Of a stretch of DNA of 64,000 nucleotides, positions 8,599 to 16,400 are shown in pieces; position 1 is the stretch's first letter, and each line of letters starts with the position of its first letter. Under the pieces are notes generated by a model. The model was not told the DNA's origin, did no database searches, and was given only the letters and a program-made list of their open reading frames with translations. Origin of the DNA: Bradyrhizobium erythrophlei (GTDB lineage Bacteria > Pseudomonadota > Alphaproteobacteria > Rhizobiales > Xanthobacteraceae); contig NZ_LT670818.1 of assembly GCF_900129505.1 (NCBI RefSeq), positions 2,604,001 to 2,668,000 on the forward strand, in the 5' to 3' direction. The position numbers were made by a program, and so were the translations under genes.

Positions 8599-9639
8599 AT
8601 GCTGGCTCATCCCGATTTCAGCTTCACGGACGGAGGGGTCGACCTCCAGGCGGCAGAGCTTTACGCAGCCTGCCGGCTGTCGTTCGGACTCGCGACCACC
8701 TTGCCGCGCCGCGCCTACACCTCCGAGGTCTTTCAGGATCTCGAGAACGAGAAAGTCTGGAGCCGGACCTGGGTCTGCGTCGGCTCGGTTCATGAGATAG
8801 CCAACGTCGGCGACCTGCTGCCGTATACGGTCGGACAGCACGCGATACACGTTCAGCGTCAGCAGGACGGCAGCCTGATCGGCCGCTTCAACAAGGCGCA
8901 GCACGGCGGCTGCCGCTCCGTTCCGGCCCAGTGCCGCGCCGGCAGAAAAACGAAATGCTCATATACGTCCTGCGGGTATAGCCGCGACCGCGAGGTCATC
9001 CCCGGCAGTGTGCTCGGTGAGACGGCGGCTCTCATGGGCCAATATCTCGGCGGAGTGCCGGAGCGGCTTTTGCCGGTACGGCTTCGGGTTGAAGCCGGCT
9101 ATATTTTCGCAAACATCGATCCCAGCCCCGACAGCACGGCCGAACCTCCCGCCGTATCAGCCAACGGCATTTCCGGACGCAGGGAGGGATTCTGGCGCGT
9201 GCATCGGTCGAATTGGAAGCTTGCCGGTGCAAGCCTTGTCGATGTCGCGCGTACCGACGTCAACGGCGGCGCGCTCAATCTGGTCGAGGCGGAGTGGCAT
9301 TTTCCGAACCTGGTACGGATCAGTTCGCAAAACGCGATGGCGTCGGTGATTTTGCAGCCCATAGCCACGGACGAGACGCTATGGCGAGTCTCGCTATTTG
9401 CGTCCCCGGGGTCCGGAAAATGCGAGGCTGCGCGCGGCAGGCTGCTCAAGCTGATCGATCGCGCCGCGGCGCGGGCGGAGGCGAGCCAGAATGAAATCCA
9501 GCTGGCATCGACCGACAGCCTGGATGAGACGACGCGGGCCGGCTGGAACTTCAATCAGGAAATCGTCGAGCACATCACCCGCCGTCACTCGGCTTACTGG
9601 AATGTCCCGCTCGTCGATGCAGCTTTGACGGCCCGATAA
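8599..9639 (+). CDS. Rieske oxygenase alpha-subunit-like protein with degenerate cluster site
   Basis: A 346-residue relative of ring-hydroxylating/Rieske oxygenase large subunits. The N-terminal part has the family pattern (FQDLENEKVWSRTWVCVGSV, then a Rieske fold). The [2Fe-2S] motif Cys-x-His...Cys-x-x-His reads AQH (A100, H102) and CSYT (C120, T123), so two of four ligands are replaced. The catalytic domain is short, and the usual His/His/Asp iron site after the NWKL stretch (about residue 190) is not evident. It is therefore unlikely to be a working oxygenase; it may bind a ligand or have a structural or regulatory role, or be decaying. It lies between DMFase and urease genes on the same strand. 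The next gene begins at its stop codon (TAATG). Confidence 0.7.
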   Translation: MLAHPDFSFTDGGVDLQAAELYAACRLSFGLATTLPRRAYTSEVFQDLENEKVWSRTWVCVGSVHEIANVGDLLPYTVGQHAIHVQRQQDGSLIGRFNKAQHGGCRSVPAQCRAGRKTKCSYTSCGYSRDREVIPGSVLGETAALMGQYLGGVPERLLPVRLRVEAGYIFANIDPSPDSTAEPPAVSANGISGRREGFWRVHRSNWKLAGASLVDVARTDVNGGALNLVEAEWHFPNLVRISSQNAMASVILQPIATDETLWRVSLFASPGSGKCEAARGRLLKLIDRAAARAEASQNEIQLASTDSLDETTRAGWNFNQEIVEHITRRHSAYWNVPLVDAALTAR

Positions 9640-9944
9640 TGATTCTGAGCGTGCAGCAGGTAAAATACGAATTTCTTGCCTACATCAAGGAGTTCGATCC
9701 GAGCTTCGGCAATTGGTATGTCGGCATCTCGGATAACCCCAAGCGCGAGCTGTTCGAGACGCACGCTGTCCGCGACGAAGGCGATCCCTGGCTCTACAAG
9801 CAATTGCTGACGTTTCGCGCGGCGCGAACGGTTCAAGCCTATTTCATCGAACATCTGAAGACCAAGGGGCAGGTCCCGGCCTCGGATTCCGAGGATTTCG
9901 ATTGCGTCTATCTCTACAAGATCAACCAACATACACGGCAGTAG
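9639..9944 (+). CDS. Small conserved protein, GIY-YIG-like (uncharacterised)
   Basis: A 101-residue protein whose start codon shares one base with the stop of the Rieske-like gene, so the two are translationally coupled. The stretch NWYVGISDNPKREL followed by a His and a helix AARTVQAYFIEHL, ending in a VYLYKI strand, is reminiscent of small GIY-YIG-fold proteins, but the usual second Tyr-x-Gly motif and catalytic Arg/Glu arrangement cannot be confirmed by eye. No signal peptide is present. Function is unknown; its position suggests a part in the amide/urease operon. Confidence 0.6.
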   Translation: MILSVQQVKYEFLAYIKEFDPSFGNWYVGISDNPKRELFETHAVRDEGDPWLYKQLLTFRAARTVQAYFIEHLKTKGQVPASDSEDFDCVYLYKINQHTRQ

Positions 9945-9945
9945 C

Positions 9946-10590
9946 ATGAGTACCCTGGCTGAAGCGGAAGCGGCGTTCCTGCAACGCGACTACACCCGTG
10001 CGAAGGATATCTGGACCAGACTGCTCCGGACCGGCGACGCTTCGGCGAGCGCCTGGCTCGGCGCATTGTATGCGAACGGCCTCGGCGTCGAGCCGGACGC
10101 CGCCACGGCCTTCGGGTACTATCTCGGCGCTGCCGAGGCCGGCAATCTCCTGGCCGCAAACAATGTCGCGGTAATGTACTGGCGCGGTCAGGGCGTGCCG
10201 GCAGACCCGGAGCAGGCCTGTTCCTGGTTCAAGCGGACGGCAAGCGAAGGCGACGTCTTCGCGCAGTTCAACTATGCCACGGCCCTGAGCAAGGGGTTGG
10301 GCGTCGCCATCGATCTTGCGGAAGCATTGACATGGTTTCGTCGCGCCGCGGAGGCTGGTCATTACCTGTCGCAGGCGCGGTTGGGGCACTGCTACGCCAG
10401 GGGCATCGGCACTCCCGTGGACCGGATCGAAGCTTTCGTCTGGCTTTCGTCGGCGAGCCGGCACGGCGTCAACGTGGCGACAAACGATCTGAAGAATCTA
10501 TTGCAGGATATGAGCGAGGCGGAGAAAGCCGCAGCGGCGGAGCGCCTGCCGCCGCTGGCGGGAAAGATTCCCCTTGTCGCGGCCTTATGA
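9946..10590 (+). CDS. Sel1-repeat protein
   Basis: A 214-residue protein built of about four to five Sel1-like (TPR-related) alpha-helical repeats, visible as recurring units such as ASAWLGALYANGLGVEPDAATAFGYYLGAAE and AQFNYATALSKGLGVAIDLAEALTWFRRAAEAG. It lacks a signal peptide and membrane segments, so it is probably cytoplasmic. Sel1 repeats mediate protein-protein contacts. It starts two bases after the preceding small gene and may act as an adaptor for the proteins encoded around it (the Rieske-like protein or urease); that is inference from context only. Confidence 0.75.
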   Translation: MSTLAEAEAAFLQRDYTRAKDIWTRLLRTGDASASAWLGALYANGLGVEPDAATAFGYYLGAAEAGNLLAANNVAVMYWRGQGVPADPEQACSWFKRTASEGDVFAQFNYATALSKGLGVAIDLAEALTWFRRAAEAGHYLSQARLGHCYARGIGTPVDRIEAFVWLSSASRHGVNVATNDLKNLLQDMSEAEKAAAAERLPPLAGKIPLVAAL

Positions 10591-10681
10591 TACTGTGTCG
10601 CAGCGCGCAAACGCTGGCGGCGTGCTCCTATTGGACTTATGAACGATAAGTCCGCCGTCGGACGCGCATGCAGGAGCTGAA

Positions 10682-11239
10682 ATGACAATGCCGACGGTGA
10701 CCGAGGCAACGTTGCGGGTGAGTCATGTCTTGGGAAGCTGGCTGGACCCGGCATTTCATGACAGGATTCACGCGCTCGAACATCGCGACGCCGTCGATGT
10801 CGTGGTCGTGCATCAGGTGGATCTCGCCCGACGCCGCTTCTTGGCGAAGTCCCGCAGGGGTGTCGAACTGGCTATCGCATTGCCACGCGAGGAACGTCTT
10901 TTCGACGGAGCAATACTTCTCCTCGAGGAGGAGCGGGCCATCATCGTTCGCTCGGAAGCCGAGCGCTGGCTGCGGCTGGAGCCACGCTCGACCGCCGATG
11001 CAATCGAGCTCGGCTACCAGGCCGGCAACCTGCACTGGCGAGTGCGGTTCGACGGGGACGTTCTGCTGGTCCCGCTGGAGGGCCGGCCGGAAGACTATGC
11101 CGCGCGGCTCGAGGACCTGATTTCGAGCGGGCGCGTCAAGATGAGTACTTTCCTGGCGGACGCCGGAGCGAGCGGTCCTGGAAGCCGCCATACCCATGAA
11201 CATGCCGGTCGCCATCATCACGATAGCGGAGACGCCTGA
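10682..11239 (+). CDS. ureE: Urease accessory protein UreE (nickel metallochaperone)
   Basis: A 185-residue UreE, which binds nickel and delivers it to the urease activation complex. The N-terminal peptide-binding domain and central metal-binding domain (LGYQAGNLHWRVRFDGDVLLVP) are recognisable. The C-terminal tail is His-rich (HTHEHAGRHHH near residue 172), as in many nickel-storing UreE proteins. It begins a urease gene set in the order E-F-AB-C-G-D; UreF starts two bases after its stop. Weak ribosome-binding sequence AGGAG lies about eight bases before the ATG. Confidence 0.88.
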   Translation: MTMPTVTEATLRVSHVLGSWLDPAFHDRIHALEHRDAVDVVVVHQVDLARRRFLAKSRRGVELAIALPREERLFDGAILLLEEERAIIVRSEAERWLRLEPRSTADAIELGYQAGNLHWRVRFDGDVLLVPLEGRPEDYAARLEDLISSGRVKMSTFLADAGASGPGSRHTHEHAGRHHHDSGDA

Positions 11240-11241
11240 GC

Positions 11242-11913
11242 TTGCTGGCGCTGCTCCACACCATCTGGCAGGCTGACGGAACGTTTCCGAGCGGATCGTT
11301 CGCGTTTTCCTACGGGGTGGAAGGCGCTGCAGCTCTGGGGCGCGTCAGCGACAAGACGTCGCTGCTGTCGCTCGTGGCAACGATATTGCAGTTCCGCTGG
11401 GCGACCTTCGATCGTGTGGCGCTGCTGCAGGCCTATCGCGCGTCCATGGACTTATCGAAGGTCGCGCGGATCGACCACGATGTGGAGGCCAGCACTTTCG
11501 GGGATTCGATGCGTACGGGCTCGCGAAGGAACGGCGGATCGTTTCTGGCATCGCATAGCGCCCTCGGCAATGATGCGGCCACGGCGCTGAGGCTTTGCGT
11601 TCGACGTAAGGAGTGCCTCGGCCATATCGCGGTCATGCAGGGTGCCGTATGGCCGACGCTGGGCATGGATGAGCGGCTGGTCCAGTTCGCGTCCGGGTAC
11701 ATGACCGCAAGCGGAATTGCCTCTGCCGCGGTGCGGCTGGGCGTGGTCGGCGCATTGCAGGCGCAGGGCGTCGTCAGCGAGGCTCTGCCGCTAATCGAGA
11801 CCCTGGTCGCCCGCGAGGTGCCCGAGGACGCCCGGCTGTCGAGTGGCTTGCCTTTCCTGGACATTGCGTCGGCGCGGCAGGCGCAGGCCAGCCTGCGGCT
11901 GTTCGCCAACTGA
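11242..11913 (+). CDS. ureF: Urease accessory protein UreF
   Basis: A 223-residue all-helical UreF, which works with UreD/UreH and UreG in assembling the nickel site. The N-terminal stretch FPSGSFAFSYGVEGAAALG corresponds to the family's FPSG-x-F-x-x-S-x-G-x-E segment. The start is a TTG two bases after the ureE stop, implying translational coupling; the first ATG in frame would remove conserved sequence. The sequence is divergent from typical UreF proteins, in line with the rest of this urease set. Confidence 0.82.
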   Translation: MLALLHTIWQADGTFPSGSFAFSYGVEGAAALGRVSDKTSLLSLVATILQFRWATFDRVALLQAYRASMDLSKVARIDHDVEASTFGDSMRTGSRRNGGSFLASHSALGNDAATALRLCVRRKECLGHIAVMQGAVWPTLGMDERLVQFASGYMTASGIASAAVRLGVVGALQAQGVVSEALPLIETLVAREVPEDARLSSGLPFLDIASARQAQASLRLFAN

Positions 11914-11925
11914 AGGAGATCGACA

Positions 11926-12621
11926 ATGCTTTTGACTCCAACGGAGATGGAGCGTCTGACGATCTTCACCGCGGCGGAACTGGCGCGGCGGCGCTGGGCC
12001 AAGGGACTGAAGTTGAATTACCCGGAAGCGGTCGCCATCATCACCGACGAGATCCTTGAAGGTGCGCGCGAGGGCCGCTCCGTCGCCGACCTGATTGGCT
12101 ACGGTTCGACGATCCTGTCGACGGCCGACGTGATGTCGGGGGTCGCGGCGATGATGCATATTATTCAGGTGGAGGGGGTGTTTCCGGACGGCACGAAACT
12201 CGTCACCGTCCATGAGCCAATTCGTCCGCCGAAAGGCGCGGAGGCGGATTCGGAGCATCCCGGCGAAGTCATTGCAACGCCGGGACAGATCGAACTGAAC
12301 GCGGGCCGCGAGCGAATCACCCTGACCGCCACCAACACCGGTGACCGGCCGGTGCAGATTGGATCGCATTACCACTTCTTCGAGGTCAACAAATCGATGG
12401 AATTCGATCGGGCGGCGGCCTTCAACAAGCGGCTGGATATTCCGGCCGGGACGGCGGTGCGTTTCGAGCCCGGCATTTCGAAGGAGGTGACGCTGGTATC
12501 GTTCGGCGGAGAACAACACCTGTCCGGCCTCAACAACCTGACAAATGGTGCCGCGAGCGATCCTGCGGTCCGGGCAGCCGCAATCGCTGCCGCAAAGGCG
12601 CGTGGATACAGGGGCGCGTGA
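11926..12621 (+). CDS. ureAB: Urease gamma-beta fusion subunit
   Basis: A 231-residue fusion. Residues 1-100 are the gamma subunit ([10 protein letters not shown] at the start; [19 protein letters not shown] at its end). After a short charged linker, residues of about 115-225 are the beta subunit ([35 protein letters not shown]). Fused gamma-beta subunits are known from Helicobacter-type ureases and from some second urease loci of alphaproteobacteria; most rhizobia have separate ureA and ureB. Its stop codon ends one base before the ureC start. A GGAG site lies before the ATG. Confidence 0.9.
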   Translation: MLLTPTEMERLTIFTAAELARRRWAKGLKLNYPEAVAIITDEILEGAREGRSVADLIGYGSTILSTADVMSGVAAMMHIIQVEGVFPDGTKLVTVHEPIRPPKGAEADSEHPGEVIATPGQIELNAGRERITLTATNTGDRPVQIGSHYHFFEVNKSMEFDRAAAFNKRLDIPAGTAVRFEPGISKEVTLVSFGGEQHLSGLNNLTNGAASDPAVRAAAIAAAKARGYRGA

Positions 12622-12622
12622 G

Positions 12623-14332
12623 ATGGTGACGATCAATCGGAAGGACTACGCGGCGCTCTATGGCCCGACAACGGGGGACTCCGTGCGGCTTGGCGATACG
12701 TCGCTTGTCGCGGTGGTCGAGAAAGACCATGCGGTCTACGGCGACGAGTGCCTTCACGGCGGCGGCAAGACGCTGCGTGATGGAATTGGCATGGCCGGGA
12801 TCACCAGCGCCCAGGGCGCGCTGGATTTTCTGTTGTGCAACGTGCTGCTGATCGATCCGGTGCTCGGCATCGTGAAGGGCGACCTCGGCATTCGCCACGG
12901 CCGTATTGTCGGATTCGGCAAGGCCGGGAACCCGGCGATCATGGACAATGTTGATCCGCGCCTGATCGTTTCAACGGGAACGACAGTTCGCGATTGCGAG
13001 GGCTTGATCGCAACTCCCGGAGCGATCGACGTCCACGTCCATTTCGACAGTGCCGGCCTGGTCGAGCACGCGCTCGCGAGCGGGATCACGACGATGATCG
13101 GCGGATCCCTCGGCCCGATCACGGTCGGTATCGATTCAGGCGGCCCCTTCAACACCGGCAAGATGCTGCAGGCGGCCGAGGCGTGGCCGATGAATTTCGG
13201 GTTCCTCGGGCGAGGCAACGCGCATCGCGAGGCGCCGATGATCGAGCAGCTCGAGACCGGCGTGATGGGACTGAAGCTGCACGAGGATTGGGGCTCGATG
13301 CCGGCCGCGATCGACACCTGCCTGCGGGTCGCGGACGAATACGACTTTCAGGTTCAAATCCACACCGATACTCTGAACGAGTCCGGATTTGTCGAGAACA
13401 CGCTGGAAGCGATCGGCGAGCGTACCATTCACATGTACCACACGGAGGGCGCCGGTGGCGGCCATGCACCGGACATCATCCGCGTGGCGGGCGAAGCAAA
13501 TTGCCTTCCGTCGTCGACCAACCCGACCAACCCCTACACCATCAATACGTTCGACGAGCACCTCGACATGACGATGGTGTGCCATCACTTAAATCCGGCA
13601 ATTCCCGAGGATGTTGCCTTCGCGGAGAGCCGCATCCGCGCCCAGACCATCGCAGCCGAGGACGTCCTGCACGACATTGGCGCCATTTCCATGCTCGGCT
13701 CGGACAGCCAGGGAATGGGCCGCATTCACGAGGTGATCTGCCGGACCTGGCAGCTGGCGTCCAAGATGAAGGATCAGCGGGGCCCGCTGCCTGAGGACAG
13801 GCCGGGCCTCGGCGACAACGCGCGCATCCAGCGTTATATCGCCAAATACACCGTCAATGCGGCGAGGACCTTTGGCATTGCCGACCACGTGGGCTCGCTC
13901 GAGGATGGCAAGATTGCCGACATCGTGATCTGGCGTCCCGCCTTCTTCGGAATCAAGCCCGAGCTTGTCATCAAGGGAGGCTTCATCGCGTGGGGCGCGA
14001 TGGGCGACAGCGCCGCATCGCTGATGACCTGCGAGCCGATTCTGATGCGGCCGCAGTGGGGATCGTACGGTCGGGCGCCGTCTGCGCTCTCCGCCTGCTT
14101 CGTGCATCCGCTCGCGATCGAGGCGCGCCTGGGCAATACGCTCGGCCTGTCGAAGTCCTTGCTGCCGGTACGGGGTACGCGCAAGCTCAGCAAGCGCGAC
14201 ATGCTGTGGAATGACAATTGCCCGAGAATCTCGGTGGATCCAGAGACCTTCGAAGTGTTCGTCAACGATGTACTCGCGACATGTGAACCGGCGCGGGAAT
14301 TGCCGCTCGCCCAGCGCTATATGTTGAGGTAA
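12623..14332 (+). CDS. ureC: Urease alpha subunit (catalytic)
   Basis: The catalytic, dinickel amidohydrolase subunit, 569 residues, normal length. ATG 12623 is chosen because it immediately follows the ureAB stop and gives the family N-terminus (M-x-x-I-x-R-x-x-Y-A-x-L-x-G-P-T-T-G-D). Metal ligands are present: H138-x-H140, the carbamylated Lys in GLKLHEDWG (K218) and H220, [23 protein letters not shown], the flap Cys-His in MVCHHLNP, and the Asp in [10 protein letters not shown]. It is divergent from common UreC in several otherwise fixed stretches (for example [16 protein letters not shown]). It should hydrolyse urea to ammonia and carbamate; a specialised amide role near DMFase is conceivable but unproven. 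Confidence 0.93.
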   Translation: MVTINRKDYAALYGPTTGDSVRLGDTSLVAVVEKDHAVYGDECLHGGGKTLRDGIGMAGITSAQGALDFLLCNVLLIDPVLGIVKGDLGIRHGRIVGFGKAGNPAIMDNVDPRLIVSTGTTVRDCEGLIATPGAIDVHVHFDSAGLVEHALASGITTMIGGSLGPITVGIDSGGPFNTGKMLQAAEAWPMNFGFLGRGNAHREAPMIEQLETGVMGLKLHEDWGSMPAAIDTCLRVADEYDFQVQIHTDTLNESGFVENTLEAIGERTIHMYHTEGAGGGHAPDIIRVAGEANCLPSSTNPTNPYTINTFDEHLDMTMVCHHLNPAIPEDVAFAESRIRAQTIAAEDVLHDIGAISMLGSDSQGMGRIHEVICRTWQLASKMKDQRGPLPEDRPGLGDNARIQRYIAKYTVNAARTFGIADHVGSLEDGKIADIVIWRPAFFGIKPELVIKGGFIAWGAMGDSAASLMTCEPILMRPQWGSYGRAPSALSACFVHPLAIEARLGNTLGLSKSLLPVRGTRKLSKRDMLWNDNCPRISVDPETFEVFVNDVLATCEPARELPLAQRYMLR

Positions 14333-14334
14333 CC

Positions 14335-14994
14335 ATGGGTTCGCTGACCACCGTGCCGAACGAGATACCGGTCGCCTCCGCGGCGCGCGTCGGCATCGGC
14401 GGCCCCGTAGGCTCCGGCAAGACCGCGCTAATCGAGGCGCTGATCCCGGAATTGCAGCGGCGCGGCATCGACTTTGCCGTCGTCACCAATGATCTCGTCA
14501 CCAAGGAAGACGCCGAGAGACTGAGGCGATCCGGTCTGATCGATCCCGCGCGGGTTTCCGCGGTCGAGGCGGGGGCATGCCCGCACACGGTGATCCGCGA
14601 GGATCCGACCCTCAACATCGCCGCCGGTGACGATCTCGAGGCGGCGTTTCCGGGGCTCGAACTTATCCTGTTCGAGTCCGGTGGCGACAATCTGGCGTCG
14701 ACGTTCTCGCTCGACCTCGTCGATTGGTGGATGTTCGTGATCGACGTCGCGGGCGGGGATGATATCCCGCGCAAGCGGGGCCCGGGCCTGCTCCGAAGCG
14801 ACCTGCTGGTCGTCAACAAGGTGGATCTGGCCCCTTACGTCGGAGTCAATCTCGAAGCGATGCTGGCGGAGGCCCGCGCCGTGCGCGGTCAGCGGACCGT
14901 TATCGCCACCAATGCCCGTTCAGGTGTGGGAGTAGAGGCCGTCGCCGATGCAATTATCGCCGCAGTCCTTTTCGGTGCAAAGCCCCGGGCGTGA
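14335..14994 (+). CDS. ureG: Urease accessory GTPase UreG
   Basis: A 219-residue SIMIBI-class GTPase, which hydrolyses GTP while transferring nickel during urease maturation. The P-loop [17 protein letters not shown] is near residue 20. The nickel-binding Cys-Pro-His motif appears in [11 protein letters not shown], and [13 protein letters not shown] and [12 protein letters not shown] (the G4 NKxD) are all intact. The start ATG lies two bases after the ureC stop. The 3' end overlaps the start of the next gene ureD. Confidence 0.92.
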   Translation: MGSLTTVPNEIPVASAARVGIGGPVGSGKTALIEALIPELQRRGIDFAVVTNDLVTKEDAERLRRSGLIDPARVSAVEAGACPHTVIREDPTLNIAAGDDLEAAFPGLELILFESGGDNLASTFSLDLVDWWMFVIDVAGGDDIPRKRGPGLLRSDLLVVNKVDLAPYVGVNLEAMLAEARAVRGQRTVIATNARSGVGVEAVADAIIAAVLFGAKPRA

Positions 14995-15802
14995 GGCGAG
15001 AGCCTGGATCGGAGTTGATGTAGCCGGCGGGCGTACCGTGATCCGGCGCCAGCACGTAGGCTATCCCTTGCATGTGACGCGCGGGTTTTATCTCGACAGC
15101 GGCCGGCCCGATCTGTTGACCCTTTACCTGCAGTCGGCGTCGGGCGGGCTTTATGCCGGCGATCGTCTCCAGTTCGATATCTCGGTGTCGGAGGGTGCCG
15201 CGTTGTGCGTGACCACACAGGCCTCCACGGTCGTGCACAACGGCAGGGGCATCGGCTCGCTGCAGCGACAGATCATCGATGTCGGCGCGGGTGCCCTCTG
15301 CGCGCTTGTTTGCGATCCCTATGTGCTGTTTCCGGGCGCGCAACTCGCGGTCAGGACCATTGCCTCGGTGGCCGAGGACGGTGTCTTGATTTTCATTGAC
15401 GGGCTAACCTGCCACGATCCGACGCAACGAGGCGGGCTGTTCGCGAGCTATGCAAGTTCACTGCAGGTGGTTCGGCCGGACGGCCGGCTCCTGTTGTCGG
15501 ACGTGGGCGAGTTGCCTGGGACCAGCGTGGGAGAAGCCGGTGGTCCGCTCGGCGGCTATGCCGCAGCCGCCACCGTAACCATCATCGGACCGTCGTTCCG
15601 GCTGCCTGACCCGCGCGCGCTCGAGCAGGGGGTAAGCGATACTGGCTGTCTCGCCGGCGCGTCCGCGGCGCCCAACGATGCAGGTCTGGTGATGCGGATG
15701 CTCGCACACGGCGGTGGCGAACTGATGCGTGGTCTGGAAGCTGCGTTTCACCTCGCCGGAAGTGCTGCCGCGGGGACAGCATTGGCGCGCCGTCGGAAGT
15801 GA
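14948..15802 (+). CDS. ureD: Urease accessory protein UreD/UreH
   Basis: A 284-residue UreD/UreH scaffold protein, which binds apo-urease and UreF. Family stretches include [39 protein letters not shown] (residues ~35-75) and the TTQASTVVH segment near residue 92. The ATG at 14948 overlaps ureG by 47 bases; a shorter start inside the overlap is possible. The last gene of the plus-strand run, it ends four bases before the convergent stop codon of mgdD. Confidence 0.85.
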   Translation: MQLSPQSFSVQSPGREARAWIGVDVAGGRTVIRRQHVGYPLHVTRGFYLDSGRPDLLTLYLQSASGGLYAGDRLQFDISVSEGAALCVTTQASTVVHNGRGIGSLQRQIIDVGAGALCALVCDPYVLFPGAQLAVRTIASVAEDGVLIFIDGLTCHDPTQRGGLFASYASSLQVVRPDGRLLLSDVGELPGTSVGEAGGPLGGYAAAATVTIIGPSFRLPDPRALEQGVSDTGCLAGASAAPNDAGLVMRMLAHGGGELMRGLEAAFHLAGSAAAGTALARRRK

Positions 15803-15806
15803 ACGT

Positions 15807-16400
15807 TCAACTGGAGCTTCTGCGTGTGATTGGCAACGGCGCCAGTACGCTGGCGTCCGTCATGCTGCCGCCGAACTCTTCGGCAGCATCCTCCAGGCAC
15901 GCCAGCAGGTAGACCGCGGAGGCGCTGTCCGCCAGCGCGTGGTAAGTCAGGCGATCCTCGACATCGGCGCGCAGAACGATCGCGTTGAGCCGTGCGACCG
16001 AGGTTTGGGCAATGGAGAGGTCGTCGAACCGGTGTGGCCGAAAGTCGATTGCGCATAGCTTGGAAAACATATCGGGAGCGGCCTCGCCCTGAACGGCGAA
16101 CCAGGCGTGGCTGTGGCGACGTGGCATCGGGTAGGTTCGCTCGCCGTCCTCGATTCGCCAATCGGCCTCGAGCTTGGCGAGCGCTGAATCGTCGCCATCG
16201 CCTGCGCCGAGAAGAAAGACCTCGCTTGCCGCCAGCACCAGACACAGCGAGCCATTGGCCTGCCGAAACGCGCGGTTCGGCTGGTTTTCGACGACCATGC
16301 CGCGCTTTTGCATCGCCGAAAGCGTGCCGCGGCCCTTGAAGCCGAGCCGGGGCCGTTCCGACAGGTCGATGATGGCAAGCCGGGAAGTAGCCAAGCTCAC
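15807..16400 (-). CDS. mgdD: N-methylglutamate dehydrogenase subunit D (SoxG-like)
   Basis: A sarcosine-oxidase-gamma-like subunit of about 197 residues. The start is taken as GTG at 16400, which overlaps the stop of mgdC by four bases (GTGA); a TTG at 16394 is the alternative. The family features are weak but visible: an N-terminal strand LAIIDLSERPRLGFKGRG, and a C-terminal half rich in Leu/Ala with a stretch DVEDRLTYHALADSASAVYLL. It belongs to the four-subunit flavoenzyme that converts N-methylglutamate to glutamate with release of a one-carbon unit. It is the last gene of the minus-strand operon mgdA-B-C-D. Confidence 0.78.
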   Translation of the reverse strand: MSLATSRLAIIDLSERPRLGFKGRGTLSAMQKRGMVVENQPNRAFRQANGSLCLVLAASEVFLLGAGDGDDSALAKLEADWRIEDGERTYPMPRRHSHAWFAVQGEAAPDMFSKLCAIDFRPHRFDDLSIAQTSVARLNAIVLRADVEDRLTYHALADSASAVYLLACLEDAAEEFGGSMTDASVLAPLPITRRSSS

